Assembly: GCA_028278625.1 (NCBI GenBank)
Contig: JANQDY010000085.1
Location: 1-64,000 of the forward strand
Origin: Thermodesulfobacteriota bacterium
GTDB taxonomy: Bacteria; Desulfobacterota; DSM-4660; Desulfatiglandales; Desulfatiglandaceae
Length of the DNA: 64,000 bases
Direction: 5' to 3'
Position 1 is the first letter of the stretch, and each line of letters starts with the position of its first letter. This document shows, in pieces, positions 8,541 through 17,403 of the stretch. Below the pieces are notes generated by a model. It was not told the DNA's origin, did not search any database, and saw nothing but the letters and a program-made list of their open reading frames with translations. Made by a program: the position numbers and the translations under genes.

Positions 8541-8549
8541 GGGGGGGGG
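8541..8549 (+). promoter_or_regulatory. Run of nine G forming the Shine-Dalgarno region
   Basis: Nine consecutive G followed by two A sit directly before the ATG at 8552. No other ribosome-binding site precedes this gene. Slippage in the tract would change the spacing or strength of the site, which is how some phase-variable surface genes are tuned. Variation is inferred, not seen. Confidence 0.5.
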
Positions 8550-8551
8550 AA

Positions 8552-11500
8552 ATGAAGAAGAAGGGAATGATCGTTATAATTGCCGGCTTTTTGGTGACAA
8601 TGATTCTCTGTTTGAGCGGCGGAACCTTCGGGTATCATCCGTCTTCCGGTGATGCCCTCATCACCGCCTGGACCCGGGATCTTCCGGCACCCAAAATCCT
8701 TCTTGTTTCCTCGGCGGTCAAGGATGGTGATGTCCTTGCAAACGCCGCGGGCGAGGGCGTTATCGTCCTCAAATACGACACCCGCACCACATCCCTTGAT
8801 GCACTCAATGCCATGATCCAAAAGGCCCTCAAGGGCCGAAAAGCCTCATCCATCGCCATCGCGGCCCATGATTACGGCGAGAACCGCTTCTATCTGACAA
8901 AATCCAAAACCGTCGGCTTGGGCTCGACCCTCGGGGATTTGGAGCAGCGGGCTTTCTGGAAGAAGATGGGTGAAATGGTGGCTCAAGAGGGCAGAATCGA
9001 CCTTCTTGCATGCCGGCTGGCCGCAGGTGATAAGGGCGCGCTGCTTTTGGCTTCCCTTGAGTCGGCCGCGGGCGTTAATTTCGCCGCCTCAACGGATGCA
9101 ACCGGCAATTCCGGTTCCAAGGGGAACTGGATTCTGGAAACCGACGGCATCGACCTGAAAGGCGTATACTTCAACCCGGAGAAACTGGACCGGTTCAAAG
9201 GGTTGCTTTGGGGATACGAAAAAGTGCTCCATGAAGATCAATGGGTGATTGATCCGGGTCAAAACTTCGGTTCTTCCGTGTCCCTATCCGGCGATACCGC
9301 GCTGGTAGGCGCTTATTCTGCCGATATCGACGGAAAGGCAGAGCAGGGAGCCGCATACATCTTTGTAAAGGACGGCAAGACCTGGACGCAGCAGGCCAGG
9401 CTCAGCGCATCGGACGGCGCTGAGGGGGATTATTTCGGTTATTCGGTCTCCCTGTCCGGCGATACCGCGCTCGTGGGCGCCTATGGAGCGAATATCGACG
9501 GAAAAGCAGACCAGGGAGCCGCATACATCTTCAAAATGGAAGGCGCAAGCTGGACCCAGCAGGCCAAGCTCAGCGCATCGGACGGCGCTGAGGGGGATTA
9601 TTTCGGTTATTCGGTCTCCCTGTCCGGCGATACCGCGCTGGTGGGCGCCTATGGAGCGGATATCGACGGAATGGCAGACCAGGGTGCCGCATACATCTTT
9701 GTAAAGGACGGCGCAACCTGGACGCAGCAGACCAGGCTCACCGCATCGGACGGCGCTGAGTCGGATCGATTCGGCTATTCGGTCTTTCTGTCCGGCGATA
9801 CCGCGCTGGTGGGCGCCTATGGAGCGAATATCGACGGAAAAGCAGACCAGGGAGCCGCATACATCTTCAAAAGTGAAGGCGCAACCTGGACGCAGCAGAC
9901 CAGGCTCACCGCATCGGACGGCGCTGAGGGGGATTATTTCGGTTATTCGGTCTCCCTGTCCGGCGATACCGCGCTCGTGGGAGCTCCAGCTGCCGATATC
10001 GAGGGAAAAGCACAACAGGGTGCCGCATATGTCTTTTCAAGTGACGGCGCAAACTGGACCCAGCAGGCCAAGCTCAGCGCATCGGACGGCGCTGAGTGGG
10101 ATCGATTCGCTTATTCGGTCTCCCTATCCGGCGATACCGCGCTGGTGGGCGCTAGTTATGCCACTATCGACGGAAATAGTGGCCAGGGTGCCGCATATGT
10201 CTTTTCAAGTGACGGCGCAAACTGGACCCAGCAGGCCAAGCTCAGCGCATCGGACGGCGCTGAGTGGGATCAATTCGGTATTTCGGTCTCCCTGTCCGGC
10301 GACACCGCGCTCGTGGGAGCTCATTCTGCCGATATCGCCGGGCAAGCATATATATTTGACGGCGGGGATAGTTGGAAAGAAAATCAAATATTGAAACCGC
10401 CGGCCGACACCCTGCCATACGATCAATTCGGTATTTCGGTCTCCCTGTCCGGCGATACCGCGCTCGTGGGCGCTAGCTATGCTACTATCGAGGGAAAAGC
10501 ACGGCAGGGTGCCGCATACATCTTCAAAAGTGACGGCGCAACCTGGACCCAGCAGGCCAAGCTCACCGCATCGGACGGCGCTGAGTGGGATTATTTCGGT
10601 TATTCGGTCTCCCTGTCCGGCGATACCGCGCTCGTGGGCGCTAGTCATGCCACTATCGACGGAAAGGGAGAGCAGGGTGCCGCATACATCTTCAAAAGTG
10701 AAGGCGCAACCTGGACCCAGCAGGCCAAGCTCACCGCATCGGACGGCGCTAAGTGGGATGAATTCGGTTCTTCGGTCTCCCTGTCCGGCGACACCGCGCT
10801 CGTGGGCGCTGGATGTGCCACTATCGACGGAAAAATCTACCAGGGTGCCGCCTACATCTTCAGAAGGGACGGCGCAAACTGGACCCAGCAGGCCAAGCTC
10901 ACCGCATCGGACGGCGCTGAGTGGGATGAATTCGGTTATTCGGTCTCCCTGTCCGGCAATCAAGCGCTGGTGGGCGCTAGATATGCTACTATCGACGGAA
11001 AAGCAAGCCAGGGTGCCGCATATGTCTTTTCAAGGGACGGCGCAAACTGGACCCAGCAGGCCAAGCTCACCGCATCGGACGGCGCTGAGTATGATGATTT
11101 CGGTTCTTGGGTCTCCCTGTCCGACGATCACGCGCTGGTGGGCGCTCCCGGACCCAGGCACGCCTATGTTTACGCGAACCCGACGGCCCCGAACACCCAG
11201 GCCGGAAACATCGGCTTCAGCAATGTGGCCCAGGGGCGGATGGATGTGAGCTGGACCCGGGGTAACGGCGACAGGGTCCTGGTGGTGGCCCGCCAGGGAG
11301 CCGCCGTGGGCTCTGACCCCGTGGATGGAACGAGCTATACGGCCGACGCCGCCTTCGGAAGCGGCAGTGAGATCGGCACCGGGAACTTCGTGGTGTACAA
11401 GGGCACCGGAACCGGGGTCACCGTGACGGGACTGACGGCGGAGACGGACTACCACTTCCGTGCCTATGAATTTAACGACACCTACACGGAGAAATACAAC

Positions 11501-12442
11501 ACCGACACGGCAACGGATAATCCCAACAACCAAAGGACCCTTCCCCATGCCCCCGGTACGCCCACGGCCACCGCCGCAAGCGACATTACCCAAACCGGCT
11601 TTATGGCCAACTGGGACGCGGCCCAGGGCGCGACCGGCTATTTCCTGGACGTCTCCACCACCAGCGGTTTTACGGACTTTGTTCCGGGATACGAGAACAG
11701 GGACGTGGGAGTGGTCACAACCTTTGCGGTAACGGGCCTTACCACCGCAACGGACTATTACTACCGGTTGCGGGCCCAAAACCCGGGCGGCACCAGTGGG
11801 AACTCCAATGTGGTCACGGTCACCACTTCCGATGGTTCCGGAGTACCCGCCGACATTCAGAACGGGGCCCCCAACAACGGGGACGGAAACGGCGACGGCA
11901 TCAAGGACAGCCTTCAGACCAACGTGGTGTCGTTGCCTTCCGCAACCGGCAGGGGCGGCACCTATATCACCCTTGTGGTGACCGGCTGCGACCGGTTGGA
12001 AAACGTTCACGTCTGCACCTGTGAGTCGGTGGGGACACCGGATCCCGGCTATGACTATCCCTTCGATCTGGTGGGATTCAACATCCCGTGCGGAAGTGCC
12101 ACGGTGAGGATCTATTATCATGGCTCGAAAGGTTTACAGGGGTTCGAATACCGGAAGTTCGGGCCCACACCGAACGACTGGAACACCGCCATCTGGTACA
12201 CCATGCCGGGCGCCACCTTCGGCAGCAAGATCATCGACAAACGGAAGGTCTTCTATGTGGAGTTCCTCCTGACCGAGGCCAAGTTGGGGGACGACACGCC
12301 CGTGTTTCCCATCGTGGACCAGGGTGGCGTGGCAATCTCCACGGTTATTCCCACCCTCAATGAATGGGGAATCCTTGTCCTATCCCTCTTCATGATCGGG
12401 ATCGCATTTGGGATCATGCGACGACGAAAAGCGGGACATTGA
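8552..12442 (+). CDS. Large surface protein: DUF4347, propeller repeats, Fn3, IPTL-CTERM
   Basis: A 1296-residue exported protein. A signal peptide (about 1-27) is followed by a DUF4347 domain (about 48-217; LLVSSAVKDGD, DLLACRLAAGDKG). Next come eleven full repeats plus a partial twelfth of about 56 residues (about 244-876; each begins SLSGDTALVGA and contains WTQQAKLTASDGAE), probably FG-GAP-like propeller blades. Two fibronectin type III domains (about 880-1095) and a further beta domain follow. The C-terminus IPTLNEWGILVL, a transmembrane helix and RRRKAGH form an IPTL-CTERM sorting signal, a tail recognised by exosortase-type systems. It is likely anchored or released at the cell surface for adhesion. 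No sorting enzyme is in the window. Confidence 0.85.
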   Translation: MKKKGMIVIIAGFLVTMILCLSGGTFGYHPSSGDALITAWTRDLPAPKILLVSSAVKDGDVLANAAGEGVIVLKYDTRTTSLDALNAMIQKALKGRKASSIAIAAHDYGENRFYLTKSKTVGLGSTLGDLEQRAFWKKMGEMVAQEGRIDLLACRLAAGDKGALLLASLESAAGVNFAASTDATGNSGSKGNWILETDGIDLKGVYFNPEKLDRFKGLLWGYEKVLHEDQWVIDPGQNFGSSVSLSGDTALVGAYSADIDGKAEQGAAYIFVKDGKTWTQQARLSASDGAEGDYFGYSVSLSGDTALVGAYGANIDGKADQGAAYIFKMEGASWTQQAKLSASDGAEGDYFGYSVSLSGDTALVGAYGADIDGMADQGAAYIFVKDGATWTQQTRLTASDGAESDRFGYSVFLSGDTALVGAYGANIDGKADQGAAYIFKSEGATWTQQTRLTASDGAEGDYFGYSVSLSGDTALVGAPAADIEGKAQQGAAYVFSSDGANWTQQAKLSASDGAEWDRFAYSVSLSGDTALVGASYATIDGNSGQGAAYVFSSDGANWTQQAKLSASDGAEWDQFGISVSLSGDTALVGAHSADIAGQAYIFDGGDSWKENQILKPPADTLPYDQFGISVSLSGDTALVGASYATIEGKARQGAAYIFKSDGATWTQQAKLTASDGAEWDYFGYSVSLSGDTALVGASHATIDGKGEQGAAYIFKSEGATWTQQAKLTASDGAKWDEFGSSVSLSGDTALVGAGCATIDGKIYQGAAYIFRRDGANWTQQAKLTASDGAEWDEFGYSVSLSGNQALVGARYATIDGKASQGAAYVFSRDGANWTQQAKLTASDGAEYDDFGSWVSLSDDHALVGAPGPRHAYVYANPTAPNTQAGNIGFSNVAQGRMDVSWTRGNGDRVLVVARQGAAVGSDPVDGTSYTADAAFGSGSEIGTGNFVVYKGTGTGVTVTGLTAETDYHFRAYEFNDTYTEKYNTDTATDNPNNQRTLPHAPGTPTATAASDITQTGFMANWDAAQGATGYFLDVSTTSGFTDFVPGYENRDVGVVTTFAVTGLTTATDYYYRLRAQNPGGTSGNSNVVTVTTSDGSGVPADIQNGAPNNGDGNGDGIKDSLQTNVVSLPSATGRGGTYITLVVTGCDRLENVHVCTCESVGTPDPGYDYPFDLVGFNIPCGSATVRIYYHGSKGLQGFEYRKFGPTPNDWNTAIWYTMPGATFGSKIIDKRKVFYVEFLLTEAKLGDDTPVFPIVDQGGVAISTVIPTLNEWGILVLSLFMIGIAFGIMRRRKAGH
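9271..11178 (+). repeat. 168-bp tandem repeat array inside the surface-protein gene
   Basis: Eleven full repeats and one partial repeat of about 168 bp, each containing the TCCGGCGATACCGCGCT block that encodes SGDTAL. Neighbouring copies are nearly identical at DNA level. One copy (near 10300-10440) is shortened and diverged. The period keeps frame, so recombination could change copy number without breaking the protein. Confidence 0.85.
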
Positions 12443-12452
12443 AGGATTATTG

Positions 12453-12484
12453 GCCTGATGAATCGCGGGTACTCGCTTTCAACA
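12453..12484 (+). repeat. Short dispersed repeat, copy B
   Basis: A diverged copy of the element at 8211-8241 lying 10 bp after the surface-protein stop codon. It shares GCCTGATG and CGCTTTCAA with copy A. Confidence 0.35.
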
Positions 12485-12527
12485 TCGTAATTTTAGAAAA
12501 GCATGTCGCAATATCAGATCAATTCCG

Positions 12528-12579
12528 TTTTTCTTTTGAGTGAATCGAAACTTTTATCAAGGAGGCGCGTGACAAATGA
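12528..12579 (+). promoter_or_regulatory. Duplicated leader with ribosome-binding site, copy A
   Basis: The 48 bp before the ATG, containing AAGGAGG, are repeated with one mismatch at 13402-13453 before the next paralogue. The duplication therefore included the translation signal and part of the leader. Confidence 0.6.
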
Positions 12580-13277
12580 ATAATTCAAGGCCATTTATTT
12601 TTTTATTGATCATGGGATTTGTTCTTCTCGGATGTTTAACGGAAAGTTACGCGGAAAATGATAATGATATTTCTTTGTCCCTTTCCGACGGGCAGTATCA
12701 AGATCCGGTTGCGGATAAAACAAATGTTCCGTATGAAACAAAAAGCGCCGCTCCAAGCTCCTGTTATCCCAGCCCATATCGAAAGTGTTTTGATGTTGTT
12801 ATCGTTGACGATGACTGTTGGGAAATTTTACTGAATATAAACAGTGAAAAAGGTGATTTAACATCTTTTGGGGGGACGGGGAAAGGCGCACCTGGTTTTT
12901 ATTGGAGTTATGATTATGATCCGGATCCTGATTGTGATCCTATTGAAGGCGGCATGCTTTGGATTTATAGTAATACAGGTCCAGGTGCCCATCCCTGCCT
13001 TTACGAAGGAGCTTCAGCAGTCTATGATAAGACGCTTGATGTGATTACTGTTTCAGCTTTTTTTACTCCTGATGGTTGTGTTGATAAGCCACCGTGGATT
13101 GCTTCATCCCGTCTTGTTTATTTTTTGCAGTTTGTGCCAAAAATACCAAACGAAGAGGATTCCAACCAATTAGAAGGGGTTTTTTTAAATACTTCTGATA
13201 CGAATGAGATGACTTCTGTAAAAGCTTGGTTGGTACAGGGAAAGGTCGGCCCACATGATGCGGGAGTGGGCGACTAA
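12576..13277 (+). CDS. Small secreted lipoprotein, tandem paralogue 1
   Basis: A 233-residue predicted lipoprotein. The signal peptide ends with VLLGC. The mature part starts with an acidic stretch (ENDNDISLSLSDGQYQDPVA) and carries about eight Cys. The core VVIVDDDCWEILLN and the end LVQGKVGPHDAG are shared with the next gene. No known family recognised. The gene is poorer in G+C than the surrounding genes, suggesting recent acquisition or low constraint. AAGGAGG gives a strong start. Location in the outer membrane or periplasm is inferred. Confidence 0.65.
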   Translation: MNNSRPFIFLLIMGFVLLGCLTESYAENDNDISLSLSDGQYQDPVADKTNVPYETKSAAPSSCYPSPYRKCFDVVIVDDDCWEILLNINSEKGDLTSFGGTGKGAPGFYWSYDYDPDPDCDPIEGGMLWIYSNTGPGAHPCLYEGASAVYDKTLDVITVSAFFTPDGCVDKPPWIASSRLVYFLQFVPKIPNEEDSNQLEGVFLNTSDTNEMTSVKAWLVQGKVGPHDAGVGD

Positions 13278-13401
13278 TATCCGGCCGGGTCCTTTTCCTT
13301 ACATAATGTTATTGATTTTGATGGATTCCCATCCTGTGAGACCCCGGCATGTGGGACATTTTGGAATATGCGGCAACCGGATCTGAAGTCGAATCGGTGA
13401 A

Positions 13402-13453
13402 TTTTTCTTTTGAGCGAATCGAAACTTTTATCAAGGAGGCGCGTGACAAATGA
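13402..13453 (+). promoter_or_regulatory. Duplicated leader with ribosome-binding site, copy B
   Basis: Second copy of the leader found at 12528-12579, differing at one position (GAGCGAATC instead of GAGTGAATC). Confidence 0.6.
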
Positions 13454-14076
13454 AAAACTCAAGACCATTTGTTTTTTTATTGATCATGGGATTTGTTTTT
13501 CTCGGATGTTTAACAGAAGGCTACGCGGAAAATGATAATGATACTGCTATAACCGTTTCCGACGGGCAGTATCAAGATCCGGTTGCCCAAAAAACAAATC
13601 ATTCAAACCCCTATCGAAAGTATTATAGAATTGTTATCGTTGACGATGACGAATTTGAAATTTGTCTGAATATGAAAAAAGATAGGAAATATTTAAAATC
13701 ATATGGGGGTTCAAGTGAAACCGATTGTTGCGTTTGTACTCATGATGATGTGAAATATGGCATTCTTTTTTATTATTTGACAAGCTCTATTAAGACACAA
13801 AACGAAGCTTCAGCAGTCTATGATCAGGAGCGTGATTTGATTACTGTTTCAGCAGTTGATGCTGTAAACGGTTGTGCTTATGGGAAACGTCGTATTATTT
13901 ATTCATTAAAATTTATAAACGAAGAATCAAACGATTTGCGCGGGTATTATTTTTATGCTGAAAGGCCGAAAATGATGAATGTTATAAACGCTCGGCTGGT
14001 ACAGGGAACGATCGGCCCACATGATGCGGGTTGGGGCGACTATTACCCGTATGGACCTTCCATAAATCAGGAGTGA
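13450..14076 (+). CDS. Small secreted lipoprotein, tandem paralogue 2
   Basis: A 208-residue paralogue of the preceding lipoprotein. The N-terminus is nearly identical (RPF-FLLIMGFV-LGCLTE), as are the SDGQYQDPVA stretch, the IVIVDDDEFEICLN core and the LVQGTIGPHDAG tail. The middle differs, including a Cys-rich patch (DCCVC). It ends three bases before the binding-protein gene, so the two are probably one transcript. Function unknown. Confidence 0.65.
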   Translation: MKNSRPFVFLLIMGFVFLGCLTEGYAENDNDTAITVSDGQYQDPVAQKTNHSNPYRKYYRIVIVDDDEFEICLNMKKDRKYLKSYGGSSETDCCVCTHDDVKYGILFYYLTSSIKTQNEASAVYDQERDLITVSAVDAVNGCAYGKRRIIYSLKFINEESNDLRGYYFYAERPKMMNVINARLVQGTIGPHDAGWGDYYPYGPSINQE

Positions 14077-14079
14077 AAA

Positions 14080-15360
14080 ATGGCTTTTGGGAATATTTCT
14101 TTTCTATGTTTATTAATCGGCTTATTATCCATCATGGGATGTGATGGCTCCGATAACGGATCTTCCCACCATGAATCTTCTCAAATAAATGAAATCCAAA
14201 TAGGCGCCCTTATTCCCCTGTCCGGCGACTACGAAGATCAGGGTGCTCAAACCCTTGCCGCCTTAAATTGCGCCATCGAAGATATTAATGAAATATTTAA
14301 AAATGACAACAAAAATACCCGCATTAAACTGGTCTACGCCGACACGGCAACAGACCCCCAAAAGGCAAAAACGGAAATCGAGTCGTTTATATCACGGGAT
14401 ATCCGTATTATTATCGGGCCGCTGACCAGTGTGGAAGTCATGGGCGTAAGAGATGAAATTAATTTGTCAAACAGCCTGTTGATCAGCCCAAGCAGCACAT
14501 TGACGACACTATCAATTGCCGGTGATAATATTTATCGCGTTGTACCCGATGATCAAAAAACCGTGGAAGCGACCGTGGATGTCATGTGGGAGCAGGGCAT
14601 CAGGAATGTTGCCATGCTTTACGCTGATAATGCCTGGGGGCAATCATTTGTTTCTCTTGTGCGTGAAGCCTTTGAAGCAAAAGGCGGGACATATATTGGT
14701 GAAGTATCATATATCGGGGCCAGAGGGTCTGAACTCAGGGATTATTTAGGGGAACTGAGTGCATTAATCAATAATTCAACAACAATGAACGCTGATGCTT
14801 CAAATGTGGCGGTGCAACTGATCAGTCTGGATATCGGTTGCTTTATATTGGAGCTGGCGGCGGAAGATACCACATTGTCACAAGTAAAATGGTTCGGTTG
14901 CGACGGATTGGTCAATACCGATGAACTGTTTTATTTTCCGGAAGGGGCGAAATTCGCAAGCGGCGTTCAATTCACCTCCCCGATTTTCGGTACGCCGCCG
15001 ACCGTTGAATCCCAAAAGCTGATGAATAGAATCAAGTCAATGGCCGGTTCGACTCCCAACGAATATTCGCTGCTCACCTATGACGCACTGATGGTCGCTG
15101 CCAAAACCTTGGAAAAAGCGGGAGAAGATGCCATATTGTTTGAACTGAGAGAAACCCTTCGCTCCACTTTTTCCAATTATTCCGGCATTACGGGGGATAT
15201 TGTCTTGAACCATGCCGGAGACAGGTCGGGCGGAAGTTATTTTTTCTGGAGAGTCATAGAGGATGATGATGCTTACAAATGGGAACATGTGATCACCTAT
15301 ACCGATGGGAATATTACGGATGTTAGCGGTAAAGCGAATAAACCGGGACGTCCCGGGTGA
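14080..15360 (+). CDS. Branched-chain amino acid-type binding lipoprotein (orphan)
   Basis: A 426-residue type I periplasmic-binding protein of the Leu/Ile/Val family. The lipobox is SIMGC. The core begins with IGALIPLSGDYEDQGAQTLA, the usual first strand and helix, followed by IIIGPLTS and a LISPSS segment that lines the ligand site. No permease or ATPase lies nearby, so it may serve as a sensor or receptor or use a distant transporter. It overlaps no gene but follows the lipoprotein by three bases. AT-rich like its two upstream neighbours. Confidence 0.8.
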   Translation: MAFGNISFLCLLIGLLSIMGCDGSDNGSSHHESSQINEIQIGALIPLSGDYEDQGAQTLAALNCAIEDINEIFKNDNKNTRIKLVYADTATDPQKAKTEIESFISRDIRIIIGPLTSVEVMGVRDEINLSNSLLISPSSTLTTLSIAGDNIYRVVPDDQKTVEATVDVMWEQGIRNVAMLYADNAWGQSFVSLVREAFEAKGGTYIGEVSYIGARGSELRDYLGELSALINNSTTMNADASNVAVQLISLDIGCFILELAAEDTTLSQVKWFGCDGLVNTDELFYFPEGAKFASGVQFTSPIFGTPPTVESQKLMNRIKSMAGSTPNEYSLLTYDALMVAAKTLEKAGEDAILFELRETLRSTFSNYSGITGDIVLNHAGDRSGGSYFFWRVIEDDDAYKWEHVITYTDGNITDVSGKANKPGRPG

Positions 15361-15380
15361 TGGTGATAAGCAAGGTGCCT

Positions 15381-15389
15381 CCCCCCCCC
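15381..15389. repeat. Run of nine C
   Basis: A nine-base C tract 21 bp after the binding-protein stop. Together with the G tract at 8541-8549 it flanks the surface island. It is non-coding in every frame I would accept. Confidence 0.5.
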
Positions 15390-15415
15390 AGGACTTCCAT
15401 AGGCTTCGAATCCAC

Positions 15416-15507
15416 AAGGGGTCAGACCTACACATTGACATTTCATGGGCTCTCCCCTTTTTGCACCCAGAGCCTTCTTTTTTGTCAATGTGTAGGTCTG
15501 ACCCCTT
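15416..15507. repeat. Perfect 25-bp inverted repeat between convergent genes
   Basis: The arms 15416-15440 and 15483-15507 are exact reverse complements (core GGGGTCAGACCTACACATTG) separated by 42 bp. The right arm ends two bases beyond the fumarase stop. GGGGTCAG-type ends resemble REP-like elements linked to Y1-type (RAYT) transposases. The hairpin could also end transcription from both sides. No transposase is present. Confidence 0.7.
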
Positions 15508-15508
15508 T

Positions 15509-17116
15509 CTACAGCAGCCCCTCAAAGAAATCGTTTCCCTTGTCATCCACCAGGATGAATGCCGGGAAATCCTTGACCGTGATTTCATAGATGGCTTCCA
15601 TACCCAATTCCGGGTACTCCAGCACTTTCATGTGGGTGATGCATTCCTTGCCCAAACGGGCCGCCGGACCGCCGATGGATCCCAGGTAGAATCCACCGTA
15701 CTTTTCGCAGGCATCGGTTACCTGCCGGGAACGATTCCCTTTGGCCAGCATCACCATGGACCCGCCCCTGGCCTGGAAAAGGGGTACATAGGGATCCATG
15801 CGGGCCGCCGTGGTTGGGCCGAATGAGCCGGACGCATATCCTTTCGGGGTTTTGGCGGGACCCGCATAGTAGATGATATGATTCTTGATATAATCCGGCA
15901 AATCCTCTCCCCTGTCCAGGCGCTCCTTGAGCTTGGCATGGGCGATATCCCGGCCAACCACGATTTTTCCGGTCAATAAAAGCGGCGTGGCCACCGGATG
16001 CTTGGTCAGGATGGCCCGAATATCGTTCATGGGCTGGTTCAGGTCGATCCGCACGGCATCTTCAAAAGCGTCTTCAAGGGACGGCAGGTATTTTGCCGGT
16101 TCCTTTTCAAGCTTTTCCAGGAAAATGCCCTCTTTGGTGATTTTCCCCTTGATGTTGCGGTCAGCACTGCAACTGACGCCCATTCCGATGGGACAGGAAG
16201 CGCCGTGGCGGGGCATTCGAACAACGCGAACGTCCAGGCAAAAATATTTGCCGCCGAATTGTGCGCCGATGCCTGTTTCCCGGGACATTTTCAGGATCTC
16301 GTCCTCCAATTCAATGTCTCTGAACGCGCGGCCCCCTTCATTGCCGGTGGTGGGGAGGTTGTCCAGATAACCGGCGCTGGCCAGCTTGACGGTCTTGAGA
16401 TTCAGTTCCGCCGACGTACCGCCGATGGCGAAGGCCAGATGATAGGGGGGACAGGCCGCCGTGCCCAGTGTTTTCATTTTTTCCAACATGAAACTCCCGA
16501 GGGTCTCCGGATTCAGGACCGCCTTGGTCTCCTGGTAGAGGTAGACTTTGTTGGCGGATCCGCCCCCTTTGGCCACAAACAGAAATTTGTAGGCATCACC
16601 GGATGTGGCATACAGATCAATCTGGGCCGGAAGGTTGCACCCGGTGTTCTTCTCTTCAAACATGCCCAAAGGGGCGTTTTGGGAATACCGTAGATTGTTG
16701 TTCACATAAGCGTTGAACACCCCTTTGCTGATGGCCTCGCTTTCATCAAAATCCGCCCACACCCGCTGCCCCTTTTTCCCCATGACAATGGCGGTTCCGG
16801 TATCCTGACATATGGGGAATTCCATCTCCGCGGAAATGACGGCATTTTTGAGCATTTCCAAGGCGACCAAACGGTCATTCTTGGATGCTTCCGGGTCTTC
16901 CAAAATGGCGGCGAGTTTGCTAAGGTGCGCCGGACGCAATAGGTGGGCAACGTCCTTGAAAGCCGTCTCGGTCAGAAGCGTCAGCGCCTCCGGTGCTATC
17001 CTGAGTATCTCTTTGCCCTCAAAAGATGCTACGGAAATATGTTCTCGGCTAAGGCAACGATACTCGGTTGTATCCTCTCCAAGTGGAAACATCTCCTGGT
17101 AATTGAAATCGACCAT
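15509..17116 (-). CDS. fum: Fumarate hydratase, class I (iron-sulfur)
   Basis: A 535-residue one-piece class I fumarase with the alpha domain first and the beta domain last. It catalyses reversible hydration of fumarate to malate in the citric acid cycle. Cysteines expected to hold the [4Fe-4S] cluster are in [16 protein letters not shown] and VSCSADRN. The C-terminal half has [11 protein letters not shown] and KGNRS. The ATG at 17116 ([10 protein letters not shown]) is chosen because GGGAG sits 8 nt upstream; an in-frame ATG 17 codons earlier lacks a site. It is divergent from sucC. Oxygen-sensitive enzyme, fitting an anaerobe. Confidence 0.92.
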   Translation of the reverse strand: MVDFNYQEMFPLGEDTTEYRCLSREHISVASFEGKEILRIAPEALTLLTETAFKDVAHLLRPAHLSKLAAILEDPEASKNDRLVALEMLKNAVISAEMEFPICQDTGTAIVMGKKGQRVWADFDESEAISKGVFNAYVNNNLRYSQNAPLGMFEEKNTGCNLPAQIDLYATSGDAYKFLFVAKGGGSANKVYLYQETKAVLNPETLGSFMLEKMKTLGTAACPPYHLAFAIGGTSAELNLKTVKLASAGYLDNLPTTGNEGGRAFRDIELEDEILKMSRETGIGAQFGGKYFCLDVRVVRMPRHGASCPIGMGVSCSADRNIKGKITKEGIFLEKLEKEPAKYLPSLEDAFEDAVRIDLNQPMNDIRAILTKHPVATPLLLTGKIVVGRDIAHAKLKERLDRGEDLPDYIKNHIIYYAGPAKTPKGYASGSFGPTTAARMDPYVPLFQARGGSMVMLAKGNRSRQVTDACEKYGGFYLGSIGGPAARLGKECITHMKVLEYPELGMEAIYEITVKDFPAFILVDDKGNDFFEGLL

Positions 17117-17194
17117 TTTGTTCTCCCTGTATGCGATTGTCTCCCTACTATTGGCGGTTTTATCCAATGTCTTGGTGGCCAGTTTTTTCTTTTA

Positions 17195-17217
17195 GCACAA
17201 AAAGCGACTTTTTGCGC
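17195..17217. promoter_or_regulatory. Inverted repeat in the fumarase-sucC divergent region
   Basis: GCACAAAAAG and CTTTTTGCGC form near-perfect arms around CGA. It lies between the divergent fumarase and sucC genes, upstream of both, and could be an operator. No regulator is identified. Confidence 0.35.
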
Positions 17218-17239
17218 CTGAAAAAGCGGGCTTTCCTTA

Positions 17240-17268
17240 TTGACACTTCCTCTCATTTTTCGTATTTT
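17240..17268 (+). promoter_or_regulatory. Probable promoter of sucCD
   Basis: TTGACA at 17240-17245 and TATTTT at 17263-17268 have a 17-bp spacer. The leader to the sucC start would be about 130 nt. Confidence 0.5.
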
Positions 17269-17403
17269 TACAGGTTGAAATTTTGGATCATTCAGGAAAC
17301 CACTGCGATCCTGCCTGGTATATTTCCTCAAAAACCATTTATTAAAGAGCGATTAGAAGTGAAATGATAACCTTGAAAATAGGCGAAAGGAAGTTAGTGA
17401 ATT

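Larger units (their letters stand above)
7733..8551. other. Long AT-rich intergenic region before the surface-protein gene
   Basis: About 820 bp without a supported gene. The AT-rich stretch 7870-8200 probably contains promoters for both flanking transcription units, but no single -35/-10 pair stands out. At 8211-8241 there is a GCCTGATG...CGCTTTCAA element that recurs after the surface-protein gene at 12453-12484. At 8275-8438 there is a stem followed by inverted low-complexity repeats. At 8541-8549 there is a run of nine G. Confidence 0.5.

Noticed and set aside
9284..10963. Long minus-strand frames across the surface-protein repeats (9284-10015 and 10205-10963)
   Set aside because: They repeat with the 168-bp period and are simply the reverse strand of the propeller repeats.
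9271..11178. CRISPR-like array
   Set aside because: The 168-bp repeats are coding, in frame, and have no short repeat with unique spacers.
11030..12121. Minus-strand frame of 363 codons opposite the Fn3 region
   Set aside because: Shadow of the surface-protein gene; no start signal and no recognisable domain.
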